30,000 bases of DNA from Tubiluchus corallicola (Eukaryota; Priapulida; Priapulimorpha; Priapulimorphida; Tubiluchidae). The first letter of the stretch is position 1, and each line of letters begins with the position of its first letter. A program made the position numbers and the translations under genes. The stretch lies in NCBI GenBank assembly GCA_030141605.1, contig JAQGDQ010001039.1, positions 1 to 30,000 on the forward strand, in the 5' to 3' direction. The notes beneath the pieces were generated by a model. That model made no database searches. It was given only the letters and a program-made list of their open reading frames with translations, and was not told where the DNA came from. Shown in pieces: positions 8,425 to 18,563 of this stretch.

Positions 8425-8790
8425 TTTTTAAAGGAAAACCGGATGAATGCGTAAACATTAGTTCAGAATAAAGAATGCACTAAAATATTGAAAACTACAA
8501 CAGCTTTTTTAAATCGAAGCTTACATTAAATAATAATTACCTCGGATACTCAAATTTCGTCAAAATTTCAAAGCGACGCGCGGCTCAGAGAATCTACTAA
8601 CATTGGCAGCGGAGCCTTTTTGTCACATTTGCGCGGCCGACAAATAGAAGGCGGTACCGTGATAACCATGATCATGTACTAAAGTGTTAGTTTTTGACGT
8701 CATGTGACGTAGAGCCATTTTCGTGAAATCAGGGGTTTAAACAGTAACATTCACGCAAACGTGCTTGACGCGCAAGGGAAGATGCCATAC
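8425..8790. repeat. Partial boundary block, copy 2, with CRE-like pair
   Basis: This block matches 9163-9500 and 29265-29640 (shared AAAGGAAAACCGGATGA and GCGGCCGACAAATA). It is cut off after GCAAGGGAAGATGCC, and no EGF gene follows. It contains the perfect CRE palindrome TGACGTCA at 8695-8702 and a second TGACGT at 8705-8710. It marks a unit junction that was later interrupted. Confidence 0.65.
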
Positions 8791-9162
8791 TGAAGTTTGC
8801 CCTGAATAATAAAGATGAAGTCATTAACTTATATTGAAATGTTTACTCCTACTATCATTTTATTGTATCTGATTTATGATTAGAAAATAAACTGGTTAAA
8901 CTTAATTTTCTTTGTTTGTATTTTCTTCCCGCATGTTCAATGTAATCCAATTTGGTACACGTATGCAGAAATGGACCCAAACTTCTCACCTATACCACTA
9001 TTATAGTGAGGTTAATGTACTGTGGTGCACACAATTCAATCCCCTAGACAACAAAAAGAATAATAATGCCAAACAGTGCAAACCACATTACAGTAGTAAT
9101 ACGCTACATCTGTTTGCTAATAGATTCAGGCGGCTAATTGGTCAAAATGCTTTCGCTCATTA
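8791..9162. other. Stretch unique to the A/C junction, no gene seen
   Basis: This sequence separates two copies of the boundary block and has no counterpart elsewhere in the window. I see no gene or element ends. Confidence 0.5.
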
Positions 9163-9977
9163 AAGGAAAACCGGATGATTGTGTAAACTTTAGTTCAAAA
9201 TAAAGAATGCTCGAAAATATTGAAAACTACAATAGCTTTATGTAAATCAAAGCTTAGATTAAATAATACTCAAAGATTTCGTTAAACTTTCAAAGCTACT
9301 TGCGGCTCAGTAAATCTACTAAGATTGGCAACAGTACCGTTTTGTCACATTCGCGTGGCCGACAAATATAAGGCTGTACCGTGAAAAGCATGGTCATGAA
9401 CTGATGAGTTAGTTTCTGATGTCATATGCCGTAGGACCCATTTTCGTGACATCATGCATTTAAACAGTACCGTAACACTTATACAAATGTGCGTGCCGTG
9501 CAAGGAAGACACCTGCCATTGCACAAACTGCAGTTAGTTTCTGACGTAAGCAATAGCTGTGTTCTATTGCCGTTAATTAATTTTCCAAGCTAATTATTTA
9601 AATATAAGAAACAATTGCTAACTTTCATAGGCAAGATAATGTATATTTTGGACAGTAAATTAAAATGAGATTGAGTCTAAAAACGTCCGGTCTTCCTTTA
9701 AGCGCTATAAAAGTTTCCAAATTTGAACCAAACATCCTTCCAGGACAAAATAAGTTGCTGCACTTGAAGCAATAAGTGCTACATGGTTTAGCCAGGTGAC
9801 TTGACAAAAGCATTTCATCTTGTTTTATTCTAATTATTTTAAATCCGAATTTTTACAAATTTTCGTACATTGTGTAATTGTACAACGAAGTCTTAAGTAC
9901 AACGGCGTAAAACAATTTTAAGGAGTAATTTAGCTGTTCCCGTGTAGCAATTAGGCTGTTAGTATGAATTTGGCTGT
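9163..9977 (-). other. Conserved 3' boundary/UTR block, copy 3 (downstream of EGF-2)
   Basis: It combines the outer block shared with 8425 and 29265 and the inner block shared with 250-831 and 19748-20360. The candidate poly(A) signal for EGF-2 (AATAAA on the minus strand) is at 9824-9829. The CRE-like site here is decayed (TGATGTCATATGCCGTAG). Confidence 0.7.
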
Positions 9978-12900
9978 CTATACATCTTGGGAAGCTGGGC
10001 TTTCATAGTCTGTATCTGATTCTTCCTTTTCATCATCTTCTCCTGTTTGCGATTCTTCTTCTCTCTCCTCCTGTTCGTACGAACCAGATACTGACGTTGA
10101 AGATATCACGACAGTTAGTTTTTGCATTCTTTGTTGATGAAGTATGGTTAAGCCAGTCAATATAATAATTACGTAGAGAAAAGCCATGGTGACAGCAAGA
10201 ATTCCAACCGTGTCCAGTGAAGTCCTCTGGCGAGTATCGCCTCCGGTTTGTAAATAATCTGATGGAAGAATGCAGATTTTGCCACAAGATTCGTACTCAC
10301 AGCATTTTTCAATTCCACCACAGTCATTATCCTTGCTACAAGACGCAGTTAGACATTTGCTTTTATTAACTTTTTCCTTACTGGGACATATTCCTTCCTT
10401 AATAAGTATGTTGCAATTTTCACCAGAAAATAGTTCGAGACATTTACACCTGTAAATGCTGTCTTCACTAGTGCATGTTCCACTGTACAGACATGGGTAT
10501 GAAGCACAAGGGTCAGACATGTTGCAGTTGGCCCCTTGGTATCCTTGTGCACATGAACACGTATATGATTCTGTCGCATTTAAATTATTGCATGTTCCAC
10601 CGTTCTGGCATGGATTTGAAGAACAGGGAACAAACGTTTCACAATTATCTCCAACATATCCTTCTTCGCAAGAACATGCATACGAGTTCGTCATATTTGT
10701 GCATGTTCCACCGTTCTGGCATGGATTTGAAGAACAGGGAACAAACGTTTCACAATTATCTCCAACATATCCTTCTTCGCAAGAACATGCATACGAGCTG
10801 GTCATATTTGTGCATGTTCCACCGTTCTGGCATGGATTTGAAGAACAGGGAACAAACGTTTCACAAATATCTCCAACATATCCTTCTTCGCAAGAACATG
10901 CATACGAGTTGGTCATATTTGTGCATGTTCCACCGTTCTGGCATGGATTTGACGAACAGGGGTCAAATGTTTCACAGTTATCTCCAACATATCCTTCTTC
11001 ACAAGAGCACGTGTATGTGTCCTGCATATTTCTGCATGTTCCACCGTTCTGGCATGGATTTGAAGAACAGGGAACAAACGTTTCACAATTATCTCCAACG
11101 TGTCCTTCTTCACAAGAACATGCATACGAGTTGGTCATATTTGTGCATGTTCCATCATTCTGACATGGATTTGACGAACAGGGGTCAAATGTCTCACAAT
11201 TATCACCAACATATCTTTCTTCACAAGAGCATGTGTAGTTGTCCTGCACATTTGTGCATGATCCACCATTCTGACATGGATTTGTAGAACAGGGAACAAA
11301 CGTTTCACAATTATCTCCAAAATATCCTTCTTGGCAAGAACATGCATACGACTTGGTCATATTTGTGCATGTTCCACCATTTTGACATGGATTAGAAGAG
11401 CAGGGATCAAATACGTTACAGTTAGTTCCTGTATACCCATGTGCACAGGAGCATGTGTATGAGTTTGTCATATTATTGCAGGTTCCACCATTTTGACATG
11501 GATTTGAAGAGCAGGGATCAAATACGTTACAGTTAGTTCCTGTATACCCATGTGCACAAGAGCATGTGTATGAGTTTGTCATATTATTGCAGGTTCCACT
11601 ATTTTGACATGGATTTGAAGAGCAAGGATCAAATACGTTACAGTTAGTTCCTGTATACCCTTGTGCACAAGAGCATGTGTATGAGTTCGTCATATTATTG
11701 CAGGTTCCAATATTTTGACATGGATTTGAAGAACAAGGATCAAATACGTTACAGTCAGTTCCTGTATACCCTTGTGCACAGGAGCATGTGTATGAGTTCG
11801 TCATATTATTGCAGGTTCCACCATTTTGACATGGATTAGAAGAGCAGGGATCAAATACGTTACAGTTAGTTCCTGTATACCCATGTGCACAGGAGCATGT
11901 GTATGAGTTTGTCATATTATTGCAGGTTCCACCATTTTGACATGGATTTGAAGAGCAGGGATCAAGTACGTTACAGTTAGTTCCTGTATACCCATGTGCA
12001 CAGGAGCATGTGTATGAGTTTGTCATATTATTGCAGGTTCCACTATTTTGACATGGATTTGAAGAGCAAGGATCATATACGTTACAGTTAGTTCCTGTAT
12101 ACCCTTGTGCACAAGAGCATGTGTATGAGTTCGTCATATTATTGCAGGTTCCAATATTTTGACATGGATTTGAAGAGCAAGGATCAAATACGTTACAGTC
12201 AGTTCCTGTATACCCTTGTGCACAGGAGCATGTGTATGAGTTCGTCATATTATTGCAGGTTCCACCATTTTGACATGGATTAGAAGAGCAGGGATCAAAT
12301 ACGTTACAGTTAGTTCCTGTATACCCATGTGCACAGGAGCATGTGTATGAGTTCGTCATATTATTGCAGGTTCCACCATTTTGACATGGATTAGAAGAGC
12401 AGGGATCAAATACGTTACAGTTAGTTCCTGTATACCCATGTGTACAGGAGCATGTGTATGAGTTTGTCATATTATTGCAGGTTCCACTATTTTGACATGG
12501 ATTTGAAGAGCAAGGATCATATACGTTACAGTTAGTTCCTGTATACCCTTGTGCACAAGAGCATGTGTATGAGTTCGTCATATTATTGCAGGTTCCAATA
12601 TTTTGACATGGATTTGAAGAGCAAGGATCAAATACGTTACAGTCAGTTCCTGTATACCCTTGTGCACAGGAGCATGTGTATGAGTTCGTCATATTATTGC
12701 AGGTTCCACCATTTTGACATGGATTAGAAGAGCAGGGATCAAATACGTTACAGTTAGTTCCTGTATACCCATGTGTACAGGAGCATGTGTATGAGTTTGT
12801 CATATTATTGCAGGTTCCACCATTTTGACATGGATTTGAAGAGCAGGGATCAAGTACGTTACAGTTAGTTCCTGTATACCCATGTGTACAGGAGCATGTG

Positions 12901-13931
12901 TATGAGTTTGTCATATTATTGCAGGTTCCACCATTTTGACATGGATTAGAAGAGCAGGGATCAAATACGTTACAGTTAGTTCCTGTATACCCTTGTGCAC
13001 AGGAGCATGTGTATGAGTTTGTCATATTACTGCAGGTTCCACCATTCTGACATGGATTTGAAGAACAGGGGTCAAATGTCTCGCAATTATATCCAACATA
13101 TCCTTCTTCACAAGAGCAGGTGTATTTGTCCGTCATATTTGTGCATGATCCACCATTCTGACATGGAGTCGAAAAGCAAGGATCAAATATGCTGCACAAC
13201 TCGTCAACATAACCAGCTGGGCAGGTACAATTAAAAGCACTGTAGTAATTATGACATGTTCCAGAGTTCTGACATGGGATAGAGAAGCAGGGATTTCTTC
13301 GGTCGTCACAGACTGGCCCAATCCATTGTATGACGCTTCGGTTGCAAATGCATTTATAGTACGAAAAATCGGTCTCGTATTGATATATGCATTCGGCAAT
13401 GTTGTCTCCACATTCTTCACAGGACGATGGAGGATGACGGACTTCGATTAGTACCTCAACAGCAGGATTTGTTGCTGCTTCATTTCTTTCAAAGGTAACA
13501 CATAGTGTTGGATAATTAATTGATGTCCTTATTGAAACTTGATACCAGCTTACGTATTTGTTACAAAAATTGGCAGATGCCCTTTTCTTACCTGATGTTA
13601 AATTTGTCGAATATATGTATACTGAGTCGTCATTGCCACACGGAAGGTCCATGTTCCGCAAACCAAAGAATATCGCTTGCTGGGGGTCACTGATATCTTT
13701 TGTAACACACACTTCTCGTAGGAGCGAGTTGGACCCGTTGTCATTGTACTGCATCGGTTCAGCTATGATAGATACGTTTTGAGCTAGAAGTTCCTCTCGA
13801 TAGTTTTGATTTCCGACCTTATGCGGATACAATACTTTAAAATTATTTGGATATTTCTTATTCCAGGGTCTAGTGCTTAAAGTGTCTTTAAAAAAATACA
13901 GCAAAAATAGCGATGCAAACAATTTCTTCAT
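9978..13931 (-). CDS. EGF-2: CUB-like/EGF/WAP single-pass membrane protein, 26 canonical EGF repeats
   Basis: This is an intronless frame of 1317 residues with the same ends as EGF-1: signal peptide 1-19, possible CUB-like domain to about 169, an atypical EGF-like domain, EGF array from about 213 to 1178, WAP domain about 1179-1222 with eight cysteines, membrane span about 1242-1264 and a 53-residue acidic tail with ESDTDYESP. Of the 26 canonical EGFs, numbers 3-17 (DNA 11413-13077) are nearly identical 37-residue units with NNMTNSYTCSC and HGYTGTNC. Numbers 18-24 are of the MTNSYACSC / EEGYVGDNC type, and the last two match EGF-1. Most units satisfy the O-glucose (CxSxPC) and O-fucose (CxxxxTC) consensus. 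Those with YTG before the last cysteine also satisfy the extracellular O-GlcNAc consensus, and NMT is an N-glycosylation sequon. The calcium-binding DxDE start is absent. No copy of the unknown gene lies upstream. Confidence 0.88.
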   Translation of the reverse strand: MKKLFASLFLLYFFKDTLSTRPWNKKYPNNFKVLYPHKVGNQNYREELLAQNVSIIAEPMQYNDNGSNSLLREVCVTKDISDPQQAIFFGLRNMDLPCGNDDSVYIYSTNLTSGKKRASANFCNKYVSWYQVSIRTSINYPTLCVTFERNEAATNPAVEVLIEVRHPPSSCEECGDNIAECIYQYETDFSYYKCICNRSVIQWIGPVCDDRRNPCFSIPCQNSGTCHNYYSAFNCTCPAGYVDELCSIFDPCFSTPCQNGGSCTNMTDKYTCSCEEGYVGYNCETFDPCSSNPCQNGGTCSNMTNSYTCSCAQGYTGTNCNVFDPCSSNPCQNGGTCNNMTNSYTCSCTHGYTGTNCNVLDPCSSNPCQNGGTCNNMTNSYTCSCTHGYTGTNCNVFDPCSSNPCQNGGTCNNMTNSYTCSCAQGYTGTDCNVFDPCSSNPCQNIGTCNNMTNSYTCSCAQGYTGTNCNVYDPCSSNPCQNSGTCNNMTNSYTCSCTHGYTGTNCNVFDPCSSNPCQNGGTCNNMTNSYTCSCAHGYTGTNCNVFDPCSSNPCQNGGTCNNMTNSYTCSCAQGYTGTDCNVFDPCSSNPCQNIGTCNNMTNSYTCSCAQGYTGTNCNVYDPCSSNPCQNSGTCNNMTNSYTCSCAHGYTGTNCNVLDPCSSNPCQNGGTCNNMTNSYTCSCAHGYTGTNCNVFDPCSSNPCQNGGTCNNMTNSYTCSCAQGYTGTDCNVFDPCSSNPCQNIGTCNNMTNSYTCSCAQGYTGTNCNVFDPCSSNPCQNSGTCNNMTNSYTCSCAHGYTGTNCNVFDPCSSNPCQNGGTCNNMTNSYTCSCAHGYTGTNCNVFDPCSSNPCQNGGTCTNMTKSYACSCQEGYFGDNCETFVPCSTNPCQNGGSCTNVQDNYTCSCEERYVGDNCETFDPCSSNPCQNDGTCTNMTNSYACSCEEGHVGDNCETFVPCSSNPCQNGGTCRNMQDTYTCSCEEGYVGDNCETFDPCSSNPCQNGGTCTNMTNSYACSCEEGYVGDICETFVPCSSNPCQNGGTCTNMTSSYACSCEEGYVGDNCETFVPCSSNPCQNGGTCTNMTNSYACSCEEGYVGDNCETFVPCSSNPCQNGGTCNNLNATESYTCSCAQGYQGANCNMSDPCASYPCLYSGTCTSEDSIYRCKCLELFSGENCNILIKEGICPSKEKVNKSKCLTASCSKDNDCGGIEKCCEYESCGKICILPSDYLQTGGDTRQRTSLDTVGILAVTMAFLYVIIILTGLTILHQQRMQKLTVVISSTSVSGSYEQEEREEESQTGEDDEKEESDTDYESPASQDV
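11413..13077 (-). repeat. 111-bp EGF coding repeats in a 444-bp higher-order array (15 units)
   Basis: Fifteen 111-bp units, each one EGF domain, fill 1665 bp exactly. Diagnostic variants recur every four units: GTDCNV, then QNIGTC, then QNSGTC, then QNGGTC with LDP or FDP. The GTD marker ACAGTCAGTT lies at 11751, 12195 and 12639, exactly 444 bp apart. The array thus grew by duplication of four-EGF blocks, about 3.5 times. Confidence 0.92.
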
Positions 13932-14330
13932 TTTGCTACCATTTAATTTAGAACACCTAATTCTAAAAGAATGACATTATTCTTCTAGCTATTCGAAATT
14001 GTTAAAAGATAATAAGCAGCAACAATGAACTTTTCAGGAAAAAACTCGTTCGAATCGAATCGAACGCCCCAAATTCATTATGAATATTACGCTATTGGAC
14101 CCTACACAAATATTTTTACTTTAGTACAAACAAGAAAAAATAATCTTCATACTGAAAAGTTAACTCGTTTCCCTGAAAGGATTTTTCCCAGAAGTATTTT
14201 GAAAAAAATTTTTTGCCAGACAAATTTACTTCCCAGAAAAGATTTTTCCCAGAATTGCCATTTCACAGAAAATTTCTTTGCAGAACCATCATTTCATAGA
14301 AAATAAGTCACAGAAAACGTAATTAATTTT
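13932..14330. other. 5' flank of EGF-2
   Basis: The first 130 bp or so match the flanks of EGF-1 and EGF-3, then the sequence diverges near 14060. A second short match with 2966-3045 (TTTCCCTGAAAGGATTTTTC and CCAGACAAATTTACTTCCCAG) follows at 14165-14255. It then has several extra copies of a CAGAAAA-containing motif. No gene is seen. Confidence 0.5.
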
Positions 14331-14519
14331 TTCTAAAGCACAGTTAGGCAACACGCCATAAAAAGTGGTTTGTTTTGTCTACCGTATTCACAAAATAGGG
14401 ATCATATGATAAAAAAATTTGGTCAACTCGTTAAAATAATAGAATAGATTTGTAACATCAGAACAATAAGATGATAAATCATGTTGACCTTCGCATGTAC
14501 GCAATAGTGAGTAACCACG

Positions 14520-14640
14520 GCGTAAGACTGGCTACCAAACTTAAGCCTGGCAACTGATTTGATGGGTGACCACTTAATATTATCACTCTTAGGCAGTGTG
14601 ACCTTTACTGTGATTCCGAATTATTTCGTTCGTTTCATGG
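14520..14640 (+). repeat. Possible 5S-like SINE fragment
   Basis: AAACTTAAGCCTGGC followed by GATTTGATGGGTGACCAC recalls the box A and box C promoter of 5S rRNA genes (AAGTTAAGCA... TTGGATGGGTGACCGC), but with about 12 bp missing between them. No clear element ends are visible, so this is tentative. Confidence 0.3.
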
Positions 14641-14686
14641 TGTTTAGACAAGATGAAAGCAAGAGGAAGGGGGAGAGGGAGGGGGA

Positions 14687-14690
<4 letters not shown>

Positions 14691-14752
<62 letters not shown>

Positions 14753-14762
14753 AGAGAGATTA

Positions 14763-14796
<34 letters not shown>
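14691..14796. repeat. Compound microsatellite (GA)n then (TA)n
   Basis: About 60 bp of pure GA at 14691-14750, preceded by a GGGAGAGGG-rich lead, is followed after 13 bp by about 33 bp of TA at 14764-14796. Open frames through it are artefacts. Confidence 0.98.
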
Positions 14797-14798
<2 letters not shown>

Positions 14799-14799
14799 T

Positions 14800-16261
14800 A
14801 GAGCATATTTTTGTTGATAAACAAAAAGAGAGCAGAAAACGCACGTTATTCTGAAAAGACCCGTATGACCTTGTAGTAAAAACACAATTTCATAAAACAA
14901 CAACAAGGGCAGATCCGAGTAAGAGTTATTGATGAAAGTAAATTGTTTCCTACTTTGTAAATATTATTTAATTATTTCTAGCTGGGATTAATACCATAAT
15001 GTTCTAATTTATTTAGCAATAAACATTTTAACTTAAGCTAAATTTATTATGTTCAGTTGATAACATTATGTTACAACTCAATCGTTTGCCTCATACTTAA
15101 AGGATTGCGACTATCACTACCGTTATTTATTAAAACGTTGCTTAAGAACTAATTGTACGCTTTGGCTTTCGTACGTCAAACTTGCATTACCTTTGTAACC
15201 AGAGGATGTTTTGAATTAGTTTTACAATAGCGTCCAAGGACTGTGAAAAAAGATTGCATAAACTAAACAGTTGGCAAAATTTTGGTTCCACATTTCTTGC
15301 AGATTATATGTACAAGAAATATGCAAGGAAAAATGTATCCTGTTGATCCTAAACATCAACGTGCTGCATGTTTCAAAATCTAAAGCACAAGAAAACCCCT
15401 GCACTAACACGAAGCTTAAAAAATTTGTCTCGAAATTATATACCACTTACATACTACATTTTCGTATGCATGGTTTGCATCGATGTAACGATGTATAATA
15501 CGTGTAAATTTAAACTCCCGCAATGACCGTTAGGCACAGCCATTTCAATGGTAGGTCATTTGAGACAAGTTTTGATAACATTAAGTAAAGGTTGAAAAAA
15601 TAATCAGAGTGTTCGTAGCACACATCTTGCTAACTAAGTAAAATTTTAAATTACTGTGTCTTTTCGTCAAAATTAAAAATATCTTTTTGACTAGTGAGTG
15701 GCGCGCCCTGGAGGGAGAGTCAGCGACATTTTACCAATTGGCACAAACATTTTAAATTATTAGTCTAGTTACATAAGTCTTTCCAGCAGATAAGTGAAAT
15801 GCTAAGTAATATAGATTTGCATGGAAAGATCTTGGGACATAATTTAACATTTCCTTTTCTTCTCCTAATTTATGTGGCGTAGTGAGTAGTATTGGAACAG
15901 TATTGCAAGAGATTTAAAATGAAGGCAAAAAAACGATGTACGTATAAAAATCCGGCAAAGTAATGTAATTTTCAAGACGATTTTTCTATAACCTACTTCA
16001 GGTACCCCTTTTCTTGACCTTTTAAACCAACTTCCCCTCGCCAAGGAAATAAGCCATTACACATGCGCACGTGCATTCGTCAGATAACATAACAAAATCG
16101 CTGATTCAATCTAGTCATTTAATCTAGGATATTACATATTTCCGTACAGACAGTAATGTGCATTTTATACTGTCTGCAGTACGATTTTCTACAACTGAGT
16201 AAAATAGTTTCCAGCAATAATTTAGCTGTTCCTGTGTGAAGTTAGTCTAGACTTTCTTTCT
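14800..16261. other. Gene-free spacer between EGF-2 and EGF-4
   Basis: AT-rich sequence without a supportable gene, RNA or element. The short open frames around 15220-15500 show no composition or motif that would make them genes. The last 60 bp (AGCAATAATTTAGCTGTTCC) faintly match the 3' UTR of the other EGF genes. Confidence 0.55.
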
Positions 16262-17943
16262 TTATTCGTTGTCTACTGATCGACTGTCTAGCCTTTCATA
16301 GTCTGTGTCTGATTCTTCCTCGTCCTGTTTTCTTTGTGATTCTTCTTGCTCGTTTAACCACGTTGAAGATACCACAGCAGGTTGTATTTGCATTCGTCGT
16401 AGATGAAGTGTAGTTAAGCCTGTTATCAAAATAATGATGTATAGAAAAGCCATAGTGATACCAAGTATTCCAAATATGTTCAGCGATGCCTTTTGGGTTT
16501 TAATTTCATCAGCTTTTAAGTAACCTGATGGACGAATGCAGATTTTGCCACAAGATTCGTACTCACAGCATTTTTCAATTCCACCACAATCATTATCCTT
16601 GCTACAAGACGCAGTTAGACATTTGCTTTTATCAAGTTTCTCCTTTCTGGGACATACTCTTTCCTTAATCAGTATGTTGCAATTTTCACCAGAAAATGGT
16701 TCGCGACATTTACATCTGTAAATGCCGTCTTCACTAGTGCATGTTCCACTGTACAGACATGGAAAAGAAGTACACGGATTAGATAAGTGGCAATTGGTAC
16801 CTTGATATCCTTGTACACATGAACAAATGTATGCCTCAGTCATATATGCTTTAATACACGTTCCACCATTCTGACATGGATTTGAAGAGCAAGGATCAAA
16901 TACGTTACAATTACCTCCAATGTATCCTTGAGCACAAGAGCACATATATGTGTTCGTTGAATTTTTGCTTGAACCACCATTCAGAGATGGATTAGAAGAG
17001 CAAGGATGAAATACGTTACAATTACTTCCAATATAAATTTGTGCACAAGTACAAATGTAAGAGACGGTTGTATTTTCACGCGAACCGCCATTCAGACACG
17101 GGCTCGAAGAGCACGGTTCAAATGTATCACACTTAGTTTCTGTGTATCCTTCCGCACACATACATCTGTATGTAGGCGCGTATCCAGGCGTGTAGCTATT
17201 TATACACGATGCACCATTCTGACATGGCTTTGAAGCACAAGGAATGGTCATATCGCTATAATAATGACCACTCACTGCACTGAAACTGGGGCAATTGAAA
17301 TCATCATAATAATTATTGCACATTTCAGATTCTTGACAGGGCAATGAGAGACAAACTTCTCGACACTGTATAGAGTCTCTCTCGCATCTGCAGCCGTCGT
17401 AAGGAAATGGTGCCTTACGTCTTTGAACACAATGTCTAGAATTTTCTCTACAATCAGCACATGTACTAGAGAGTTGCTGAACTTGGACCACCAGTTCAAA
17501 AACAGGATTTGTTCCTGATTGCAGTCCATATCTTCTGAAGTTCAAACATAGCGCTGTCAGTTCAGATTGTCCAATGGGAAACCATCTCTTGTTACACAGT
17601 TTTCTTGCATTCTTGAAAGATGCAAAACTCGTCGAATACACGCTTACATAGTTGGCATCACACGGAAGATCAGCACTCAGCAAACGAAAGTACAAGTCTT
17701 GCTCGGGTCACTAACGTTTCTTATGAAACATGATTGTCTCAAGACCAAATTTGAATCAATGTCTTTATAAAAGAGTATGTCAGCTATAAGAGAAACGTTT
17801 TGAACAGGTCGTAATTGTGGACTATCAGTTCTATAGGGATACATTGTCATAACGTTATTTGGAACATTAACATTCAATTCTCTACTAGTATTTATCCTAC
17901 TGGAAGAAAAAAGCAAAAGCACCAGAACTAATGTTTCCTCCAT
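16262..17943 (-). pseudogene. EGF-4: frameshifted, decaying paralogue of the EGF/WAP membrane protein
   Basis: The N-terminal part (17943 down to about 17700; MEETLVLVLLLFSSSRINTS signal peptide, PNNVMTMYPYR, SDPSK) and the remainder (about 17695 to 16262, starting LYFRLLSADLPC) are in different frames. The break falls within the SDP..YF..DLPC stretch that is continuous in EGF-1 to EGF-3. The rest keeps a CUB-like part, about seven EGF-like units, a complete eight-cysteine WAP domain, the membrane span (FGILGITMAFLYIIILITGL) and a shortened tail ending ESDTDYERLDSRSVDNE. Several EGFs have lost cysteines: CSSNPSLNGGSSKN lacks two and CLNGGSREN lacks one. The sequence is much more diverged than the other three. 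A base error in the assembly could mimic the frameshift, but not the cysteine losses. Some product from the downstream frame is conceivable but it would lack a signal peptide. Confidence 0.8.
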
Positions 17944-18440
17944 TTTTGCTGTCAGTTATTTTAGAGATTATCTTAAATGAATCACATTTTCCTGCTGACT
18001 AATGAAAGTGGACAAAAAAACTTAAAACAGCGATTAGAAGGGCTAATGTTTGTGATAGAGCTCTGCAAGAGAGAAAGTTAGATAATTGCGCTATTTAAGA
18101 TATGAATTTACAAACAAAATTGTGCAATTTAAAATTTACATTGTGTCAAAACGTGGAATATATTGTTAGGCTGTTGTTTGGAATGCCGTGGAGAGTTTGA
18201 AATCATGCAATGCAATATCCAAGGTTCTCCTACTCCAAAAATGAGCATAATGACAGACATTGAACAAGCAAAGTAAGTTTTAACATTTATAAGCTTCGGA
18301 CACCTGATTACAGAAGACAGAAAAATGATCAAGAAATCATTTATCATCAGTTGCAAGAAGTAGTAGAAAAAGAAGATAAAGAAGAAGGACAAAAGAAAGA
18401 ATTGTTCCATGCCTATCAGATCGGGCTTAAACCGTGCTGT
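17944..18440. other. 5' flank of EGF-4, no gene seen
   Basis: The first 75 bp or so match 19668-19747 (TTTTAGAGATTATCTTAAATG, GAAAGTGGACAAAAA), showing that EGF-4 and the fragment at 19434 share a flank. Beyond that nothing is recognised. Confidence 0.5.
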
Positions 18441-18563
18441 ATCTATATTGGTGTCTATCACGTTGAAAACACCGGTTCTCGTCTGATCACCGAAGTTAAG
18501 CAACCTAGAACCTGGTTAGCATTTGGAGGGTGACCGCCTAGGAATACCAGGTGCTGTAGGCTT
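18441..18563 (+). rRNA. 5S rRNA-derived sequence (pseudogene or SINE head)
   Basis: The sequence follows animal 5S rRNA over almost its whole length: CACGTTGAAAACACCGG, TCTCGTCTGATCACCGAAG, box A AAGTTAAGCAACC at 18493-18505, CCTGGTTAGCATTTGG, box C-like GGAGGGTGACCGCC at 18525-18538, and GGAATACCAGGTGCTGTAGG. Box C lacks the T of GATGGG and the 5' end is poor. A non-repetitive GC-richer tail follows directly. It therefore looks like the promoter head of a 5S-derived SINE, or a 5S pseudogene, not a working 5S gene. Confidence 0.75.

Noticed and set aside
14559-14824. Open frames with Arg-Glu and Tyr-Ile dipeptide runs
   Set aside because: They are translations of the GA/TA microsatellite.
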